Shown: piece after piece, positions 27,084 through 36,410 of the stretch
Layout of the letters: each line of letters begins with the position of its first letter
Position numbering within the stretch: the first letter of the stretch is position 1
DNA from: Paenibacillus radicis (ex Xue et al. 2023)
GTDB lineage: Bacteria > Bacillota > Bacilli > Paenibacillales > NBRC-103111
NCBI RefSeq assembly: GCF_024722015.1
Contig: NZ_JANQBD010000012.1
Coordinates: forward strand, 1 to 64,000
Direction of reading: 5' to 3'
Length of the DNA: 64,000 nucleotides
Notes under the pieces: model-generated
The model's input: only the letters and a program-made list of their open reading frames with translations
The model's database searches: none
What the model was told of the DNA's origin: nothing
Made by a program: the position numbers and the translations under genes

Positions 27084-28030
27084 ATATACTAGTAACAGGC
27101 GCATCAGGGTTTATCGGTTCGCATCTTTGTGAACGACTGCTTCAGGATGAAAATAATAACGTCATAGGATTGGATGCTTACATCAAATCCTCTACACCTG
27201 TGAAGGCAAGAAAATACAATCTATCTCGTATCCTCCAACATCCCAGGTTTACTTTTATTAAACAAGATCTGTTGAAAATCAACTGGGAGAATCTACTTCC
27301 AAATATCGATGTCGTCTATCATTTGGCAGGGATACCTGGGGTGCGGTCGAGCTGGGGAAAAGATTTTAAAACTTACATTAGGAATAATATCGAAGCTACT
27401 CAGCATTTGCTTGAAGGCTGCCGCCAATTCCCTGTCAAAAAATTCATCTACGCATCGACTTCATCGGTTTATGGTGAAAAAACAGGTCAAGTAAGCGAAT
27501 CAGCTTCTACAGAACCTCTTTCCCCCTATGGGGTCAGCAAATTAACAGGTGAACAGCTATGCAAGGTCTATGCTCATAACGATAACATTCCCGTTGTCAT
27601 CTTAAGATTTTTTACCGTATACGGACCAAGACAGCGTCCAGATATGGCCTTTCATCGATTTATTAATCACATTCTGCAAAATAAACCCATTACCATTTAC
27701 GGGGACGGCAATCAAACTCGTGACTTTACTTACGTAGAGGACTGCGTTACAGCCGTTGCTGCAGCTGCCACAGCCGAAGGGATAATTGGTGAAACGATTA
27801 ATATTGGCGGCAAAGAACGTGCTTCAGTCTTAGAGTGCATATCCATCATCGAGGAGATATTCGGTACAAAAGCGGATCGTCAATATATGGGCAAAGCCTA
27901 TGGTGAGCCCCGTCATACGTGGGCAGATATCAGTAAGGCACAGTCGCTGCTGGGCTACGAGCCCAAAATAGATTTACGTCAAGGACTTAAGGCTGAAATC
28001 ATGGATATATGCAATAATCCTTCTCTATAG
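27080..28030 (+). CDS. NAD-dependent sugar-nucleotide epimerase (UDP-glucuronate 4-epimerase-like, YtcB-like)
   Basis: This extended short-chain dehydrogenase interconverts NDP-sugar epimers. It shows the NAD site GASGFIGSH (7-15), catalytic STSSVYG and Y150-x3-K154 (YGVSK), and the family segments RFFTVYGPRQRPDMA and GDGNQTRDFTYVED. The start is TTG 27080, overlapping the dehydrogenase stop. The GPRQRPDMA sequence and the adjacent UDP-glucose dehydrogenase point to a UDP-uronate substrate. It resembles YtcB of the B. subtilis spore-coat polysaccharide operon. Confidence 0.9.
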   Translation: MNILVTGASGFIGSHLCERLLQDENNNVIGLDAYIKSSTPVKARKYNLSRILQHPRFTFIKQDLLKINWENLLPNIDVVYHLAGIPGVRSSWGKDFKTYIRNNIEATQHLLEGCRQFPVKKFIYASTSSVYGEKTGQVSESASTEPLSPYGVSKLTGEQLCKVYAHNDNIPVVILRFFTVYGPRQRPDMAFHRFINHILQNKPITIYGDGNQTRDFTYVEDCVTAVAAAATAEGIIGETINIGGKERASVLECISIIEEIFGTKADRQYMGKAYGEPRHTWADISKAQSLLGYEPKIDLRQGLKAEIMDICNNPSL

Positions 28031-28096
28031 GTGATCTAACCTTTTAATTACGAAATGATTATGCTCTGATAGATTTGATTCGCAAATCTATACAGA

Positions 28097-28140
28097 GAGG
28101 GTGTCTCAGCAAGGTCAAATACAACCTGCTGGACACCCTC
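28097..28140 (+). terminator. Long hairpin after the sugar-nucleotide operon
   Basis: GAGGGTGTC (28097-28105) pairs with GACACCCTC (28132-28140), and the inner arms CAGCAAGGT and ACCTGCTG extend the stem. Neither side has a T run, so this is not a textbook intrinsic terminator. It sits between converging genes (epimerase and MATE transporter) and probably protects or ends both messages. Confidence 0.5.
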
Positions 28141-28195
28141 TACATTCATGTTCGTGAGAAGCACTGCCGCTGCAGCCTTTCTCCCTTGTACTCTC

Positions 28196-29560
28196 CTAAA
28201 TCGGTGCATGAGCACCCTTTTTATCCGGTTGAACCAATACTTTCTTTTCCCATGCTCGACTTTTCCATCGATATAACAGAATTAATCCCCGTGCCCATTC
28301 ATCAAGAATGAACACTGCCCATATCCCGACAAGTCCATACGCGAAATGGATCCCCATGAGATAGGTTAACGGAATACACATTCCCCATATGACAAAAATA
28401 CCCGTAAAGACGATAAAACGCGCATCTCCTGACGCCCGAAGGGCTTCTCCAATAACAATATTCAAGCATCTGCCAGGCTCCAACATAAACCCCATTGTAA
28501 GCAGAGCCGCTCCTAATGCAATAATCTTAGGATCGCTTGTAAACAGGCTGAGCAGCTTCTCTCTAAAAAAGACAATCAGCGTGACACATCCCATCGAAAG
28601 CAGCAAGCTCAGCCCCAAGCTTCTGAACAATTGCCGATATGCCGCCTCTTTCTCCCCTGCACCGACAAGACGCCCGATAATGATTTGTGTCCCCCTGCCC
28701 AAGGAGATGGAAAGCACCATAATGAAATACATAATATTCTGGGTGTAAATACGGGTTGAGAGCATCTCCGCTCCAAGCGATGTAATATAATAAGTCGTCA
28801 CAATTTGGCTGGCAGCGTAAGATAATTGGTTGCCAGCTGTAGGAACGCCGATTCCCAGTATCTTTTTCATATGTTCGACTTTACATTTCACCAGGTCCTT
28901 CAAGCCCAAATTCAATTTGACCACCTTATGTAATATGAACACATATACAATAAGCCCCAGACATTGGCTAATCGCAGCAGAAATCGCAACACCTGGAACC
29001 CCCAGCTTAGGAAATCCCCATGGTCCGAAAATGAATAAATAATTACCCGCCAGGTTAAGAAGATTCATTCCAATGCTTACCAGCATGGTGTACCTGGTGT
29101 AACCATGAACCTGAGTAATCGCTGAAATCGTCAAATTTACGGCTTGAATAAATAAGACTCCACCTACTATAGACAAATACATTTGGGCCTGGGCAAGCAA
29201 ATCAAGCTCCAACCCGAACATTCCAAGCAATGGCCTGCTGAACACTACCATAATAGCGCTAATCATGAGCCCGAAAAGAAAGTTAAGCGTTATCGCACCA
29301 GCCGCAAACCTTCGAACATCATCCGGCTTATTCGCGCCCAAATACTGTGAAATAACGATTGCAGAACCCGCAGATATTACTTGCAGCAGCAAAAATGTGA
29401 ACATAATCAATTGGTTGGAAACACCTACAGCGGCTACCGCTGCATCCGATACATGGCTGACCATGAACGTATCCGCTGTTCTCATCGACATTTGCAAAGA
29501 GGATTCGATAAATAATGGCCAAGTTATGGCAAATAATCCGAGCTTCTTTATCTGTGTCAT
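28196..29560 (-). CDS. MATE-family efflux transporter
   Basis: This is a cation/drug antiporter or flippase-related protein with 12 hydrophobic segments in two symmetric halves over 454 residues. Family features include the N-terminal FAITWPLFIESSLQMSMRTADTFMVSHVSDAAVAAVG and repeated ISQYLGANKPDDVRR and IIGRLVGAGEKEAAYR segments in equivalent positions of the two halves. A weak CGAGG site precedes ATG. It interrupts the spore-surface island on the opposite strand, with no sign that it belongs to it. Confidence 0.92.
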   Translation of the reverse strand: MTQIKKLGLFAITWPLFIESSLQMSMRTADTFMVSHVSDAAVAAVGVSNQLIMFTFLLLQVISAGSAIVISQYLGANKPDDVRRFAAGAITLNFLFGLMISAIMVVFSRPLLGMFGLELDLLAQAQMYLSIVGGVLFIQAVNLTISAITQVHGYTRYTMLVSIGMNLLNLAGNYLFIFGPWGFPKLGVPGVAISAAISQCLGLIVYVFILHKVVKLNLGLKDLVKCKVEHMKKILGIGVPTAGNQLSYAASQIVTTYYITSLGAEMLSTRIYTQNIMYFIMVLSISLGRGTQIIIGRLVGAGEKEAAYRQLFRSLGLSLLLSMGCVTLIVFFREKLLSLFTSDPKIIALGAALLTMGFMLEPGRCLNIVIGEALRASGDARFIVFTGIFVIWGMCIPLTYLMGIHFAYGLVGIWAVFILDEWARGLILLYRWKSRAWEKKVLVQPDKKGAHAPI

Positions 29561-29887
29561 TTAGAGGCCTCGCCTACTTGGAACATACAACCCACATCGT
29601 TCTAACATACAGCTCCCCCAATGAATGCGCATTCATTTCCATTTTCATGGTACTAATCACCCCTATTGTATTCCGAAAAATGCATCCGGTCAATCCGCAC
29701 TAACCTTAAAGTAACTATGCCTAAATCCAGAAACTGACCTCCGTTTAGTAACCATATTGCTGTTCACGGAATAAACTAGTGGTAAGAGTACATCAAAAAA
29801 TGCAGAATCCAGCGAGCTGCCTGAAGCTGGAGGAATTAATATAGAACCTAACAATAAATACTATGATGAGGCTTTGGGGTGATTCTA
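29561..29887. other. Intergenic stretch between divergent genes
   Basis: About 330 bp separate the MATE gene from the beta-helix gene. I see no gene, hairpin or clear promoter box here apart from the ribosome site of the downstream gene. Confidence 0.5.
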
Positions 29888-30790
29888 ATGGCTGTCATAC
29901 GTGTTCCCCTAGATCAGTCGACGATCCAGTCGGGCGTAAACGCTGCGCAGCCAGGTGATGTTGTACTGGTTCATAGAGGGATATATAAAGAAGTCGTACA
30001 TGTTACAAGCAGTTCTATTCGAATCGTTGCAGATGACAAGTACGAAGCTGTTCTGGAAGGCAACAGCTTGCTCTCTAATGGCTTTATTCTGGATAATACC
30101 TCGGACGTGGAGATATGTGGATTTAAAATTAAAAACTACATTCAAACCGGGATTTTTGTGCATGCTGGCGGCTGCCATCGCCTCTTGGAAAATTCATGTG
30201 AAATGAACGGACTGCATGGGATTGGACTTAACTCAACTAACAATTTCATATGGAAAAATAAGATAACAACCAATACCTTTGGGGGTATATCCGTTTACGG
30301 AAGTAATAATTGGATCGTCGATAATGGAATAAGTGCGAATGGCTTCGATGGTGTGACTATCTACAATGGCTCACATAATGCAATGATGAATAATGTAACA
30401 TTTAGTCATATCAACGGCTCAGGGTTCTACATATTAGGGCCAAACACGCTTCTGTACGAAAATGAACTGAAAAACAACCGATGGGGCATTGTCATTCACC
30501 CTACGGCAATCGTCAACTCCCCCATTGCCGATAACAATGAAGCCACTTACAACAAATTAAAAGACATCGTTATATTAAGTGATTCGGATAACCCTGTAAC
30601 TAGCCATGAAGAAACAACAGCCCCGATGAGCTCAACTAATAAGTATGTACAATTTATTAACTATGTCAACGACCAGTTGGCAAAGATTCAGCAAAGTCTT
30701 GACCTAGTACCGGATCAACAATCTCCTTCACAAGAAATGAGCCTAATGATCTTTAGACTTTACCTGGACAAACTGCAGCGACCTCTATAA
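29888..30790 (+). CDS. Right-handed parallel beta-helix protein (NosD/pectate-lyase-like fold)
   Basis: This 300-residue protein is built of Asn/Gly-rich coils of about 22-24 residues (for example NGLHGIGLNSTNNFIWKNK and NTFGGISVYGSNNWIVDN), typical of NosD or parallel beta-helix repeats. No signal peptide is seen, unlike secreted lyases, which suits a protein made in the mother cell and assembled on the spore. Residues about 235-300 are outside the helix and end in a short helical tail (LMIFRLYLDKLQRPL). Start ATG 29888 follows GGGGTG by 6 nt; a GTG nine bases upstream overlaps that site. Catalytic activity cannot be inferred. Confidence 0.78.
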   Translation: MAVIRVPLDQSTIQSGVNAAQPGDVVLVHRGIYKEVVHVTSSSIRIVADDKYEAVLEGNSLLSNGFILDNTSDVEICGFKIKNYIQTGIFVHAGGCHRLLENSCEMNGLHGIGLNSTNNFIWKNKITTNTFGGISVYGSNNWIVDNGISANGFDGVTIYNGSHNAMMNNVTFSHINGSGFYILGPNTLLYENELKNNRWGIVIHPTAIVNSPIADNNEATYNKLKDIVILSDSDNPVTSHEETTAPMSSTNKYVQFINYVNDQLAKIQQSLDLVPDQQSPSQEMSLMIFRLYLDKLQRPL

Positions 30791-30805
30791 GCTTTGGAAT
30801 CAAAA

Positions 30806-30850
30806 GTGACTATGTCCCAATTCAATTTCGGGGCATAGTCGCCTTTTTTT
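30806..30850 (+). terminator. Rho-independent terminator after the beta-helix gene
   Basis: GTGACTATGTCCC (30806-30818) pairs with GGGGCATAGTCGC (30830-30842) with G-T and one mismatched pair, followed by CTTTTTTTTCC. It is a textbook plus-strand terminator between converging genes. Confidence 0.85.
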
Positions 30851-30878
30851 CCACGTTATTGTTATCATTTTTAGATAT

Positions 30879-32408
30879 TCAGGGCAGCACTACTACTTTT
30901 TCCTTACATGAGGAGCAAAACTTGGCATATTGAATACAAGCTTCTAATGAATCATTCAGCTCCATCGGCCACCATCTGATGGCCCCTAGAGGCGCCTGCG
31001 ATGCGAAGATCTCAACCTCCGCAGGAATGCGGCCAACTACTACTACTTCTACCTCATTGAAATTGGTTTCTGCACCCCTTTGAAGCGTCTTAAATAATTG
31101 CGAGTGCTCAACCGTCGGACTCGAATAGGGAATAGGAAACAGAATCGAAACCTTAGATACCTTTTCATCAATAATATGCGCGGTTTTCCTAGCAGGGTTA
31201 TCTACCGCTGTCTCCCATACCCGATTGTATGGTAAATCTTCGAGCAAACCGAGCTCCTTCACTCTTGCGGAAATTCTCTGACCATAAAACTGGTTTAGTT
31301 CTTTTACGAGAATCTGAATCTGTCCATTCCTTTGAAACGTAGAGTTATCTCCATTTTCATTCCGATATTGGATATAAAGCAAATCCGGAATCTCTACATA
31401 CTTTGTGCAAAGAAACGTCCGAACGAGCATATCATAATCGTCTGCAACCAAGAGCTCTTCGCGGTGGCCTCCAATCAAATGGTAACAATCCCTCGTCCAC
31501 GCACGGGGATGATTCGGTAAACCGACCAAATGTCGAATGGTACTGCTGTTAATAGCCGTATTCTTCAACACATTTTGCCATCGGCTCATTTCATGAACCC
31601 ACACCCGGTAATACACACCGTATCCAAATCCGCAATCCCAACCATACCAGTGAGCAGCGTTGCTCCCTACATACACCTCTGTAAAATCCCCATAAGCAAA
31701 CCCGCATTCAGGATGTTGCTGAAAAGCATCCACGATCTTCTGAAGGCAGTCAGGAGTTAGCTCATCATCATGATCCACTTCTACTACAATTTCTCCTGTA
31801 CACAAGCCGGCTGCATACCGTTTGGTTGCCCCGATGTAGCCATTACGGGAATCCTGACGATACCTTCTTACACGCGGATCTTCTAAAGGAAGCAGATCCT
31901 GGTTGTATGTTTCATCCTCATCTCCAGAATCATCTACAATAACCCATTCCCAATTCGAGTAGGTCTGATTCAATAATGAACGATACGGGCGCTGAATTTT
32001 ATCTTTGGATTTGTAGCTCGCTGTGAACACGGATACTAAGGGAAAATCGGATGAAAAACGGTTCGGAAGGATTGGTTTATTTTCGGGGAGAGGATCAGTC
32101 CGTTTGAGCCAACAGTAGTATAAGCCGGACGGTTTAATTTCTTCTGGGGAACCGTAATGCAACCACCTTTGTCTCTCGTGAATAGGTAAGGCATTCAGTG
32201 TTGTGAATTGTTTCCAATCCGTTCCTAATGAAACATAGACTCGCGGATCTTTAGGATTTATATGCATCAGAGCCTCATTAGGTCCATACAGCCTCACAGT
32301 AATGCCGCTTTCAGTCAGTAACGTAACCCTTTCTTCTAATCCATCCCGTGAAATTTCCTCTGAAACGAATAGATGAGCTGTCAAAAGCGGAGTATGATTC
32401 GATGCCAT
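30879..32408 (-). CDS. Glycosyltransferase family 2 with N-terminal and C-terminal extensions
   Basis: This is an inverting GT-A glycosyltransferase. An N-terminal region of about 125 residues resembles glycan-modifying proteins of exosporium loci. The GT2 core follows (PLVSVFTASYKSKDKIQRPYRSL, VIVDDSGDED, EVDHDDELTP with the metal-binding DxD). A C-terminal extension of about 120 residues contains a second Rossmann-like strand set (KVSILFPIPY, EVEVVVVGRIP) and ends with CSSCKEKVVVLP. Start ATG 32408 is 7 nt after AAAGGGG. The spore-surface neighbourhood suggests it glycosylates a coat or collagen-like protein. Confidence 0.85.
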   Translation of the reverse strand: MASNHTPLLTAHLFVSEEISRDGLEERVTLLTESGITVRLYGPNEALMHINPKDPRVYVSLGTDWKQFTTLNALPIHERQRWLHYGSPEEIKPSGLYYCWLKRTDPLPENKPILPNRFSSDFPLVSVFTASYKSKDKIQRPYRSLLNQTYSNWEWVIVDDSGDEDETYNQDLLPLEDPRVRRYRQDSRNGYIGATKRYAAGLCTGEIVVEVDHDDELTPDCLQKIVDAFQQHPECGFAYGDFTEVYVGSNAAHWYGWDCGFGYGVYYRVWVHEMSRWQNVLKNTAINSSTIRHLVGLPNHPRAWTRDCYHLIGGHREELLVADDYDMLVRTFLCTKYVEIPDLLYIQYRNENGDNSTFQRNGQIQILVKELNQFYGQRISARVKELGLLEDLPYNRVWETAVDNPARKTAHIIDEKVSKVSILFPIPYSSPTVEHSQLFKTLQRGAETNFNEVEVVVVGRIPAEVEIFASQAPLGAIRWWPMELNDSLEACIQYAKFCSSCKEKVVVLP

Positions 32409-32967
32409 GGCCAACCCCCTTTACTATTATCCATTACTTCATCCTCATTACATTTTGAACATCGGTATATATATATGTGGAATATAGTGGAAAACATTAC
32501 TCCCTACAAGCTCTAAGTCACGAGTGTTCATTTACAAGGAATATCCACATATTTTTTATTAGCCGGAGTCTATTGCCTAAACGGTATCCATATATATTTT
32601 AGGTAAAGTGAGAAGCTATCCATGCATCAGAAACGATTCGCCCATATAAAACCTAGGATCAATGCTGATATTATAGAGGCTCAACCTCAAAACCAGTACT
32701 TGACCCTCCCCCTACCATTAGTCCTCACAAAATCCTGCAAAAACGCAGTTATTTTCCTACTGGAATTGCTGTAGAGAGAACAAACCTGCAAAAGTACAGC
32801 AATTTTCATGGAAAACGCTCCAGTTCAGCTAAGAATGAAAAAATAACTGCACATTTGCATGAATTCAATAAGACTTCGGATATACCGGCCAAAGGCTGTA
32901 TAAATGCAGTTTTTTGGGAGCAGGCAATGGCTTCGAGTCGAATCAATTATAGAAAGGAGCAATTAAT
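32409..32967. other. Intergenic region with clustered TGCA-type repeats
   Basis: This 560-bp gap separates two divergent glycosyltransferase genes. No gene was found. Its right half holds four copies of a short CTGC-A-rich-GCAG unit described separately. The left half is AT-rich, including a TATATATATG run near 32466-32477 that could serve the minus-strand gene. Confidence 0.6.
32734..32915. repeat. Cluster of four TGCAAAA-N-GCAG short repeats, one inverted
   Basis: Copy one at 32734-32756 starts CCTGCAAAAACGCAGTTA and copy two at 32785-32807 starts CCTGCAAAAGTACAGCAA; both end ATTTTC. Copy three (32840-32859) is inverted: its complement reads TGCAAATGTGCAGTTATTTT. Copy four (32896-32915) reads CTGTATAAATGCAGTTTTTT. 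Each unit holds a small TGCA/GCAG dyad and a T tract. They resemble short interspersed elements common in Paenibacillus intergenic DNA. Confidence 0.65.
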
Positions 32968-33831
32968 GTGGAACTCCCATTAGTTAGTGTAGTCATACCT
33001 GCGTATAACCGCCCGAATACTCTTCAAATAGCTATCGACAGCGTGTTAGAGCAAACCTACCCCCAAATCGAAATCATTATTTGCGATGATAGCACGGACG
33101 ATCGTGTGCACGAGATGATAATCCCTTATTTACAATCATTTCCTCAGATCCAATATCATAAAAACGAACGGAATTTATTTCTTGAAAATTGGCATAAGTG
33201 TTTTGATCTGGCGGCTGGAGAGTATATTAATTACTTGATGGATGATGACGTTTTTCATAAAGAAAAAATCGCCAAAATGATCTATTTTTTTAATGAATTC
33301 GAAAATATTACACTTGTCACTTCTTATCGGCAAACCATCGATGAATCCGGACAGTTGCTCCCTCCGATTTATGCCACTGCCAAGCTCTATGATGAAACAA
33401 GAATTATGGACGGAAAGCTGCTGGGAGACGTTGCCTTAACCCGTTGTCTCAATGTCATCGGCGAACCGACAACCGTCTTATTTAGAAAAAAAGATCTTAC
33501 CGAGCTATATGGAGTATACAAAGGGAAACAGTATTCTCTTATCAATGATATGGCTGCCTGGCTGCTGCTGCTATCCAAAGGAAAAGCTGTATATATTCCA
33601 GAAGCGCTTAGTTATTTTCGAAGACATCCAAATCAAAATAACAATACGTTAGGTCTAAAAGCGTATAGCGAATGGTTAGATATTATAATCGCTTCTCGTG
33701 ATGGCGGATTTCTTGACACGAACGATTTATTCAAAATGGCTCTGCACTCTTATCTTGAACGTGTAAGTGGTTATGAGCAATTTGCAGAAGATATCAAGCG
33801 GATTGAAACTATATTAGCTTCCTTGGATTAA
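32968..33831 (+). CDS. Glycosyltransferase family 2
   Basis: This is a compact GT-A glycosyltransferase of 287 residues: nucleotide-binding start PLVSVVIPAYNRPNTLQIAIDSV, ICDDSTDD, and the metal-binding YLMDDDVF. A C-terminal FRRHPNQNN segment occurs in related enzymes. The start is GTG 32968, with AAAGGAG 8 nt upstream; the overlapping ATG is out of frame. It lies just before the collagen-like gene, converging with it, and is a candidate for glycosylating the collagen-like stalk, as in Bacillus BclA-type proteins. Confidence 0.88.
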   Translation: MELPLVSVVIPAYNRPNTLQIAIDSVLEQTYPQIEIIICDDSTDDRVHEMIIPYLQSFPQIQYHKNERNLFLENWHKCFDLAAGEYINYLMDDDVFHKEKIAKMIYFFNEFENITLVTSYRQTIDESGQLLPPIYATAKLYDETRIMDGKLLGDVALTRCLNVIGEPTTVLFRKKDLTELYGVYKGKQYSLINDMAAWLLLLSKGKAVYIPEALSYFRRHPNQNNNTLGLKAYSEWLDIIIASRDGGFLDTNDLFKMALHSYLERVSGYEQFAEDIKRIETILASLD

Positions 33832-33863
33832 ATTCACAATGCTCATGTGTTTTATAGGTGAAT

Positions 33864-33918
33864 AAAAAATGGGGCAAACCCATCAGGCCATAGACCTGAG
33901 GGAGAGCCCCATTTTTTT
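33864..33918. terminator. Bidirectional terminator between glycosyltransferase and collagen-like gene
   Basis: AAAATGGGGC (33866-33875) pairs with GCCCCATTTT (33906-33915), with an inner CAGG/CCTG pairing. A seven-T run follows on the plus strand and a six-T run on the minus strand, so it can stop transcripts from both converging genes. Confidence 0.85.
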
Positions 33919-33985
33919 GTTATGCCGAACAGGTACAACCTCTAACAATGTGAATGCTGGAATTGACAGAGATAACCATTAACGT

Positions 33986-36343
33986 TTAATTTATTGCTAC
34001 ACCTGCACTTGCATAGCCTGCAATCGTATTAACTAGCGATAATCCTGAAGCTGTAGCTGAAAATACCATTAAGTGCCGATCTTGAGGATTCACAGCTATA
34101 TTCAAACCAGTTGTTATGCCGCTGCTGATTGCCCCTATTGCAATTAAGCCTGTAAGCGGAGGAGCTAATGTAACAACAGCCCCTGGGATTGGACTAAAAG
34201 TGTTGTCAGGCGTTGTAGAATGATATAATTGTGCAGTAATTGTTAATGTTGAACCAGTAAGAGACAACGCTGCAGTAACACTAAAATATGCAGCAATCGA
34301 AGTAATTATCCCACTGCGTGGCATGGAATATGAGAAGTCGAGAAGTGTGCCGCCGGCTCCTGTCAGATCAATTGTTCCCCCTCCAAGAATGGATACACCG
34401 GTAACTGAGTTTCCAAAGCCGACGAGACTCGTAGTACCAACTAATCCCCCCAAAACAGTGGTGAGTGCCGTAGGAAGCCCTGACGCGAATGGGATTATTG
34501 CACCAGATCCTGCAACGCCTTGTGCTCCAGTTGTGCCTTGCGGGCCTTGACTACCTTGTGTTCCTGTAGCCCCTTGCGTCCCGGTTGCCCCTTGTGCTCC
34601 GGTTGCTCCTTGTGGGCCTGCTGCTCCTTGCGCCCCGGTTACTCCTTGTGCTCCTGTTGCTCCTTGGGCTCCTGTATCTCCTTGTGGGCCTTGAACTCCT
34701 TGCGCTCCTGTAAGTCCTTGCGGACCCTGAGTTCCTTGTGGACCAGTTGCTCCTTGTGGGCCTGCTGCTCCTTGCACTCCCGTTGCTCCTTGCGCTCCGG
34801 TTGCTCCTTGTGCTCCTGTATCTCCTTGGGGGCCTTGGGTTCCTTGTGGACCAGCAGCTCCTTGCGCTCCTGCTCCTTGCGCTCCTGTTGCTCCTTGCGG
34901 GCCTTGCGTTCCTTGTGGACCAGTAGCTCCTTGTACTCCTGCTCCTTGTGCACCTGTTGCTCCTTGCGGGCCTTGAGTTCCCTGAGGACCTGCTGCTCCT
35001 TGTGCACCCGTATCACCTTGCGGGCCTACTGCTCCTTGTGCACCTGTAACTCCTTGTGGGCCTTGAGTTCCTTGTGAACCTGCTGCTCCTTGCGCTCCCG
35101 TTGCTCCTTGTGCTCCTGTATCTCCTTGGGGGCCTTGGGTTCCTTGTGGACCAGCAGCTCCTTGCGCTCCTGCTCCTTGCGCTCCCGTTGCTCCTTGTGC
35201 TCCTGTATCTCCTTGGGGGCCTTGGGTTCCTTGTGGACCAGCAGCTCCTTGCGCTCCTGCTCCTTGTGCTCCTGTTGCTCCTTGTGGTCCTTGAGTTCCT
35301 TGTGGACCAGCAGCTCCTTGTGTTCCTGTATCACCTTGCGGGCCTACTGCTCCTTGCGCTCCGGTTGCTCCTTGCGGGCCTTGCGTTCCTTGCGGACCTG
35401 CTGCTCCTTGCGCTCCAGCTCCTTGGGCTCCTGTTGCTCCTTGTGGACCTTGCGTTCCCTGAGGACCTGCTGCTCCTTGTATTCCTGTTTCACCTTGCGG
35501 ACCTACTGATCCTTGGGCTCCTGTAAATCCTTGTGGGCCTTGAGTTCCTTGTGGACCAGCAGCCCCTTGTGCTCCTGCTCCTTGCGCTCCTGTTGCTCCT
35601 TGCGGACCTTGAGTTCCTTGTGGACCAGTAGCTCCTTGCACACCTGCACCTTGTGCTCCTGTTGCTCCTTGTGGACCTTGAGTTCCCTGAGGACCTGGTG
35701 TTCCTTGTGTTCCTGTTACTCCTTGTGGGCCTTGAGTTCCTTGCGTACCTGCTGCTCCTTGTGCTCCATTAGCTCCTTGCGGGCCTTGTGGTCCTTGTGT
35801 TCCTTGTGGGCCACCTTGCGGACCTATTGGTCCTTGAGTTCCTTGTGCTCCTGTTACTCCTTGCGGTCCTTGAGTTCCTTGTGTTCCTGTAGCTCCTTGA
35901 GCTCCTGTTACTCCTTGCGGTCCTTGTGTTCCTTGTGCTCCTGTTACTCCTTGTGCTCCATTCGCTCCTTGCGGGCCTTGAGTTCCTTGCGGACCTATTG
36001 GTCCTTGAGTTCCTTGTGCTCCATTCGCTCCTTGCGGGCCTTGGGTTCCTTGCGGACCTTGTGAACCCTGCGGACCTTGCGGGCCTTGTGCGCCCTGGTC
36101 TGCGCCATCCGTTTTAATTTCGATCTCTGTTCCGTTATACATTTCTATTTCAACTTTTCTTACTTGAGTCCAATCGATCGTAGAAAAGAAGCTTGCAAGT
36201 GCTGCCTCTCTCTCAACCTCGCCCCAACTTTTTTTGAATTTCAACTCAAACTCTTCACCATTAAAATATTTCACTTCAATTTCTTTCATATCCTCCATAT
36301 CTAGAGACTCTATGACTGCTATAACCTTCTGATATATACTCAA
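33986..36343 (-). CDS. Collagen-like spore-surface protein with BclB-type C-terminal domain
   Basis: This is a filament-forming surface glycoprotein of the exosporium/BclB type. Residues about 1-85 are the duplicated mini-domain shared with the proteins at 24041 and 36411 ([16 protein letters not shown] and [16 protein letters not shown]). Then come about 530 residues of Gly-x-y triplets dominated by GPQGTQ and GATGAQ, rich in threonine and therefore in glycosylation sites. The last 170 residues (from GAIIPFASG to YASAGVAIN) match the BclB C-terminal domain. I chose TTG 36343 because AGGAGGT lies 10 nt before it; GTG 36355 lies within the ribosome site. It is downstream of the 36411 gene in one unit. 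Confidence 0.9.
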   Translation of the reverse strand: MSIYQKVIAVIESLDMEDMKEIEVKYFNGEEFELKFKKSWGEVEREAALASFFSTIDWTQVRKVEIEMYNGTEIEIKTDGADQGAQGPQGPQGSQGPQGTQGPQGANGAQGTQGPIGPQGTQGPQGANGAQGVTGAQGTQGPQGVTGAQGATGTQGTQGPQGVTGAQGTQGPIGPQGGPQGTQGPQGPQGANGAQGAAGTQGTQGPQGVTGTQGTPGPQGTQGPQGATGAQGAGVQGATGPQGTQGPQGATGAQGAGAQGAAGPQGTQGPQGFTGAQGSVGPQGETGIQGAAGPQGTQGPQGATGAQGAGAQGAAGPQGTQGPQGATGAQGAVGPQGDTGTQGAAGPQGTQGPQGATGAQGAGAQGAAGPQGTQGPQGDTGAQGATGAQGAGAQGAAGPQGTQGPQGDTGAQGATGAQGAAGSQGTQGPQGVTGAQGAVGPQGDTGAQGAAGPQGTQGPQGATGAQGAGVQGATGPQGTQGPQGATGAQGAGAQGAAGPQGTQGPQGDTGAQGATGAQGATGVQGAAGPQGATGPQGTQGPQGLTGAQGVQGPQGDTGAQGATGAQGVTGAQGAAGPQGATGAQGATGTQGATGTQGSQGPQGTTGAQGVAGSGAIIPFASGLPTALTTVLGGLVGTTSLVGFGNSVTGVSILGGGTIDLTGAGGTLLDFSYSMPRSGIITSIAAYFSVTAALSLTGSTLTITAQLYHSTTPDNTFSPIPGAVVTLAPPLTGLIAIGAISSGITTGLNIAVNPQDRHLMVFSATASGLSLVNTIAGYASAGVAIN
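34520..36090 (-). repeat. Collagen-like triplet repeat array
   Basis: This is a run of 9-bp (Gly-x-y) units with longer duplicated blocks of about 60-100 bp, for example the blocks near 34800-34930 and 35100-35260, which are almost identical. The blocks reveal repeated internal duplication. The antisense open frames over this stretch are products of the repeat. Confidence 0.9.
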
Positions 36344-36410
36344 GAAACTTGCCACCTCCTATACATAATTGAAAAACTTAGTTCTCGTCATCTTCATCCG
36401 CTCCAGTTTT

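Noticed and set aside
32734..32915. CRISPR-like array
   Set aside because: Units are short, diverged, of mixed orientation and unevenly spaced, with no cas genes.
34520..36117. Open frames in other frames of the collagen-like array, rich in Cys/Ser/Leu or Lys/Glu
   Set aside because: They are by-products of the Gly-x-y coding repeat; only the minus-strand frame has the BclB-type C-terminus and a start with a ribosome site.
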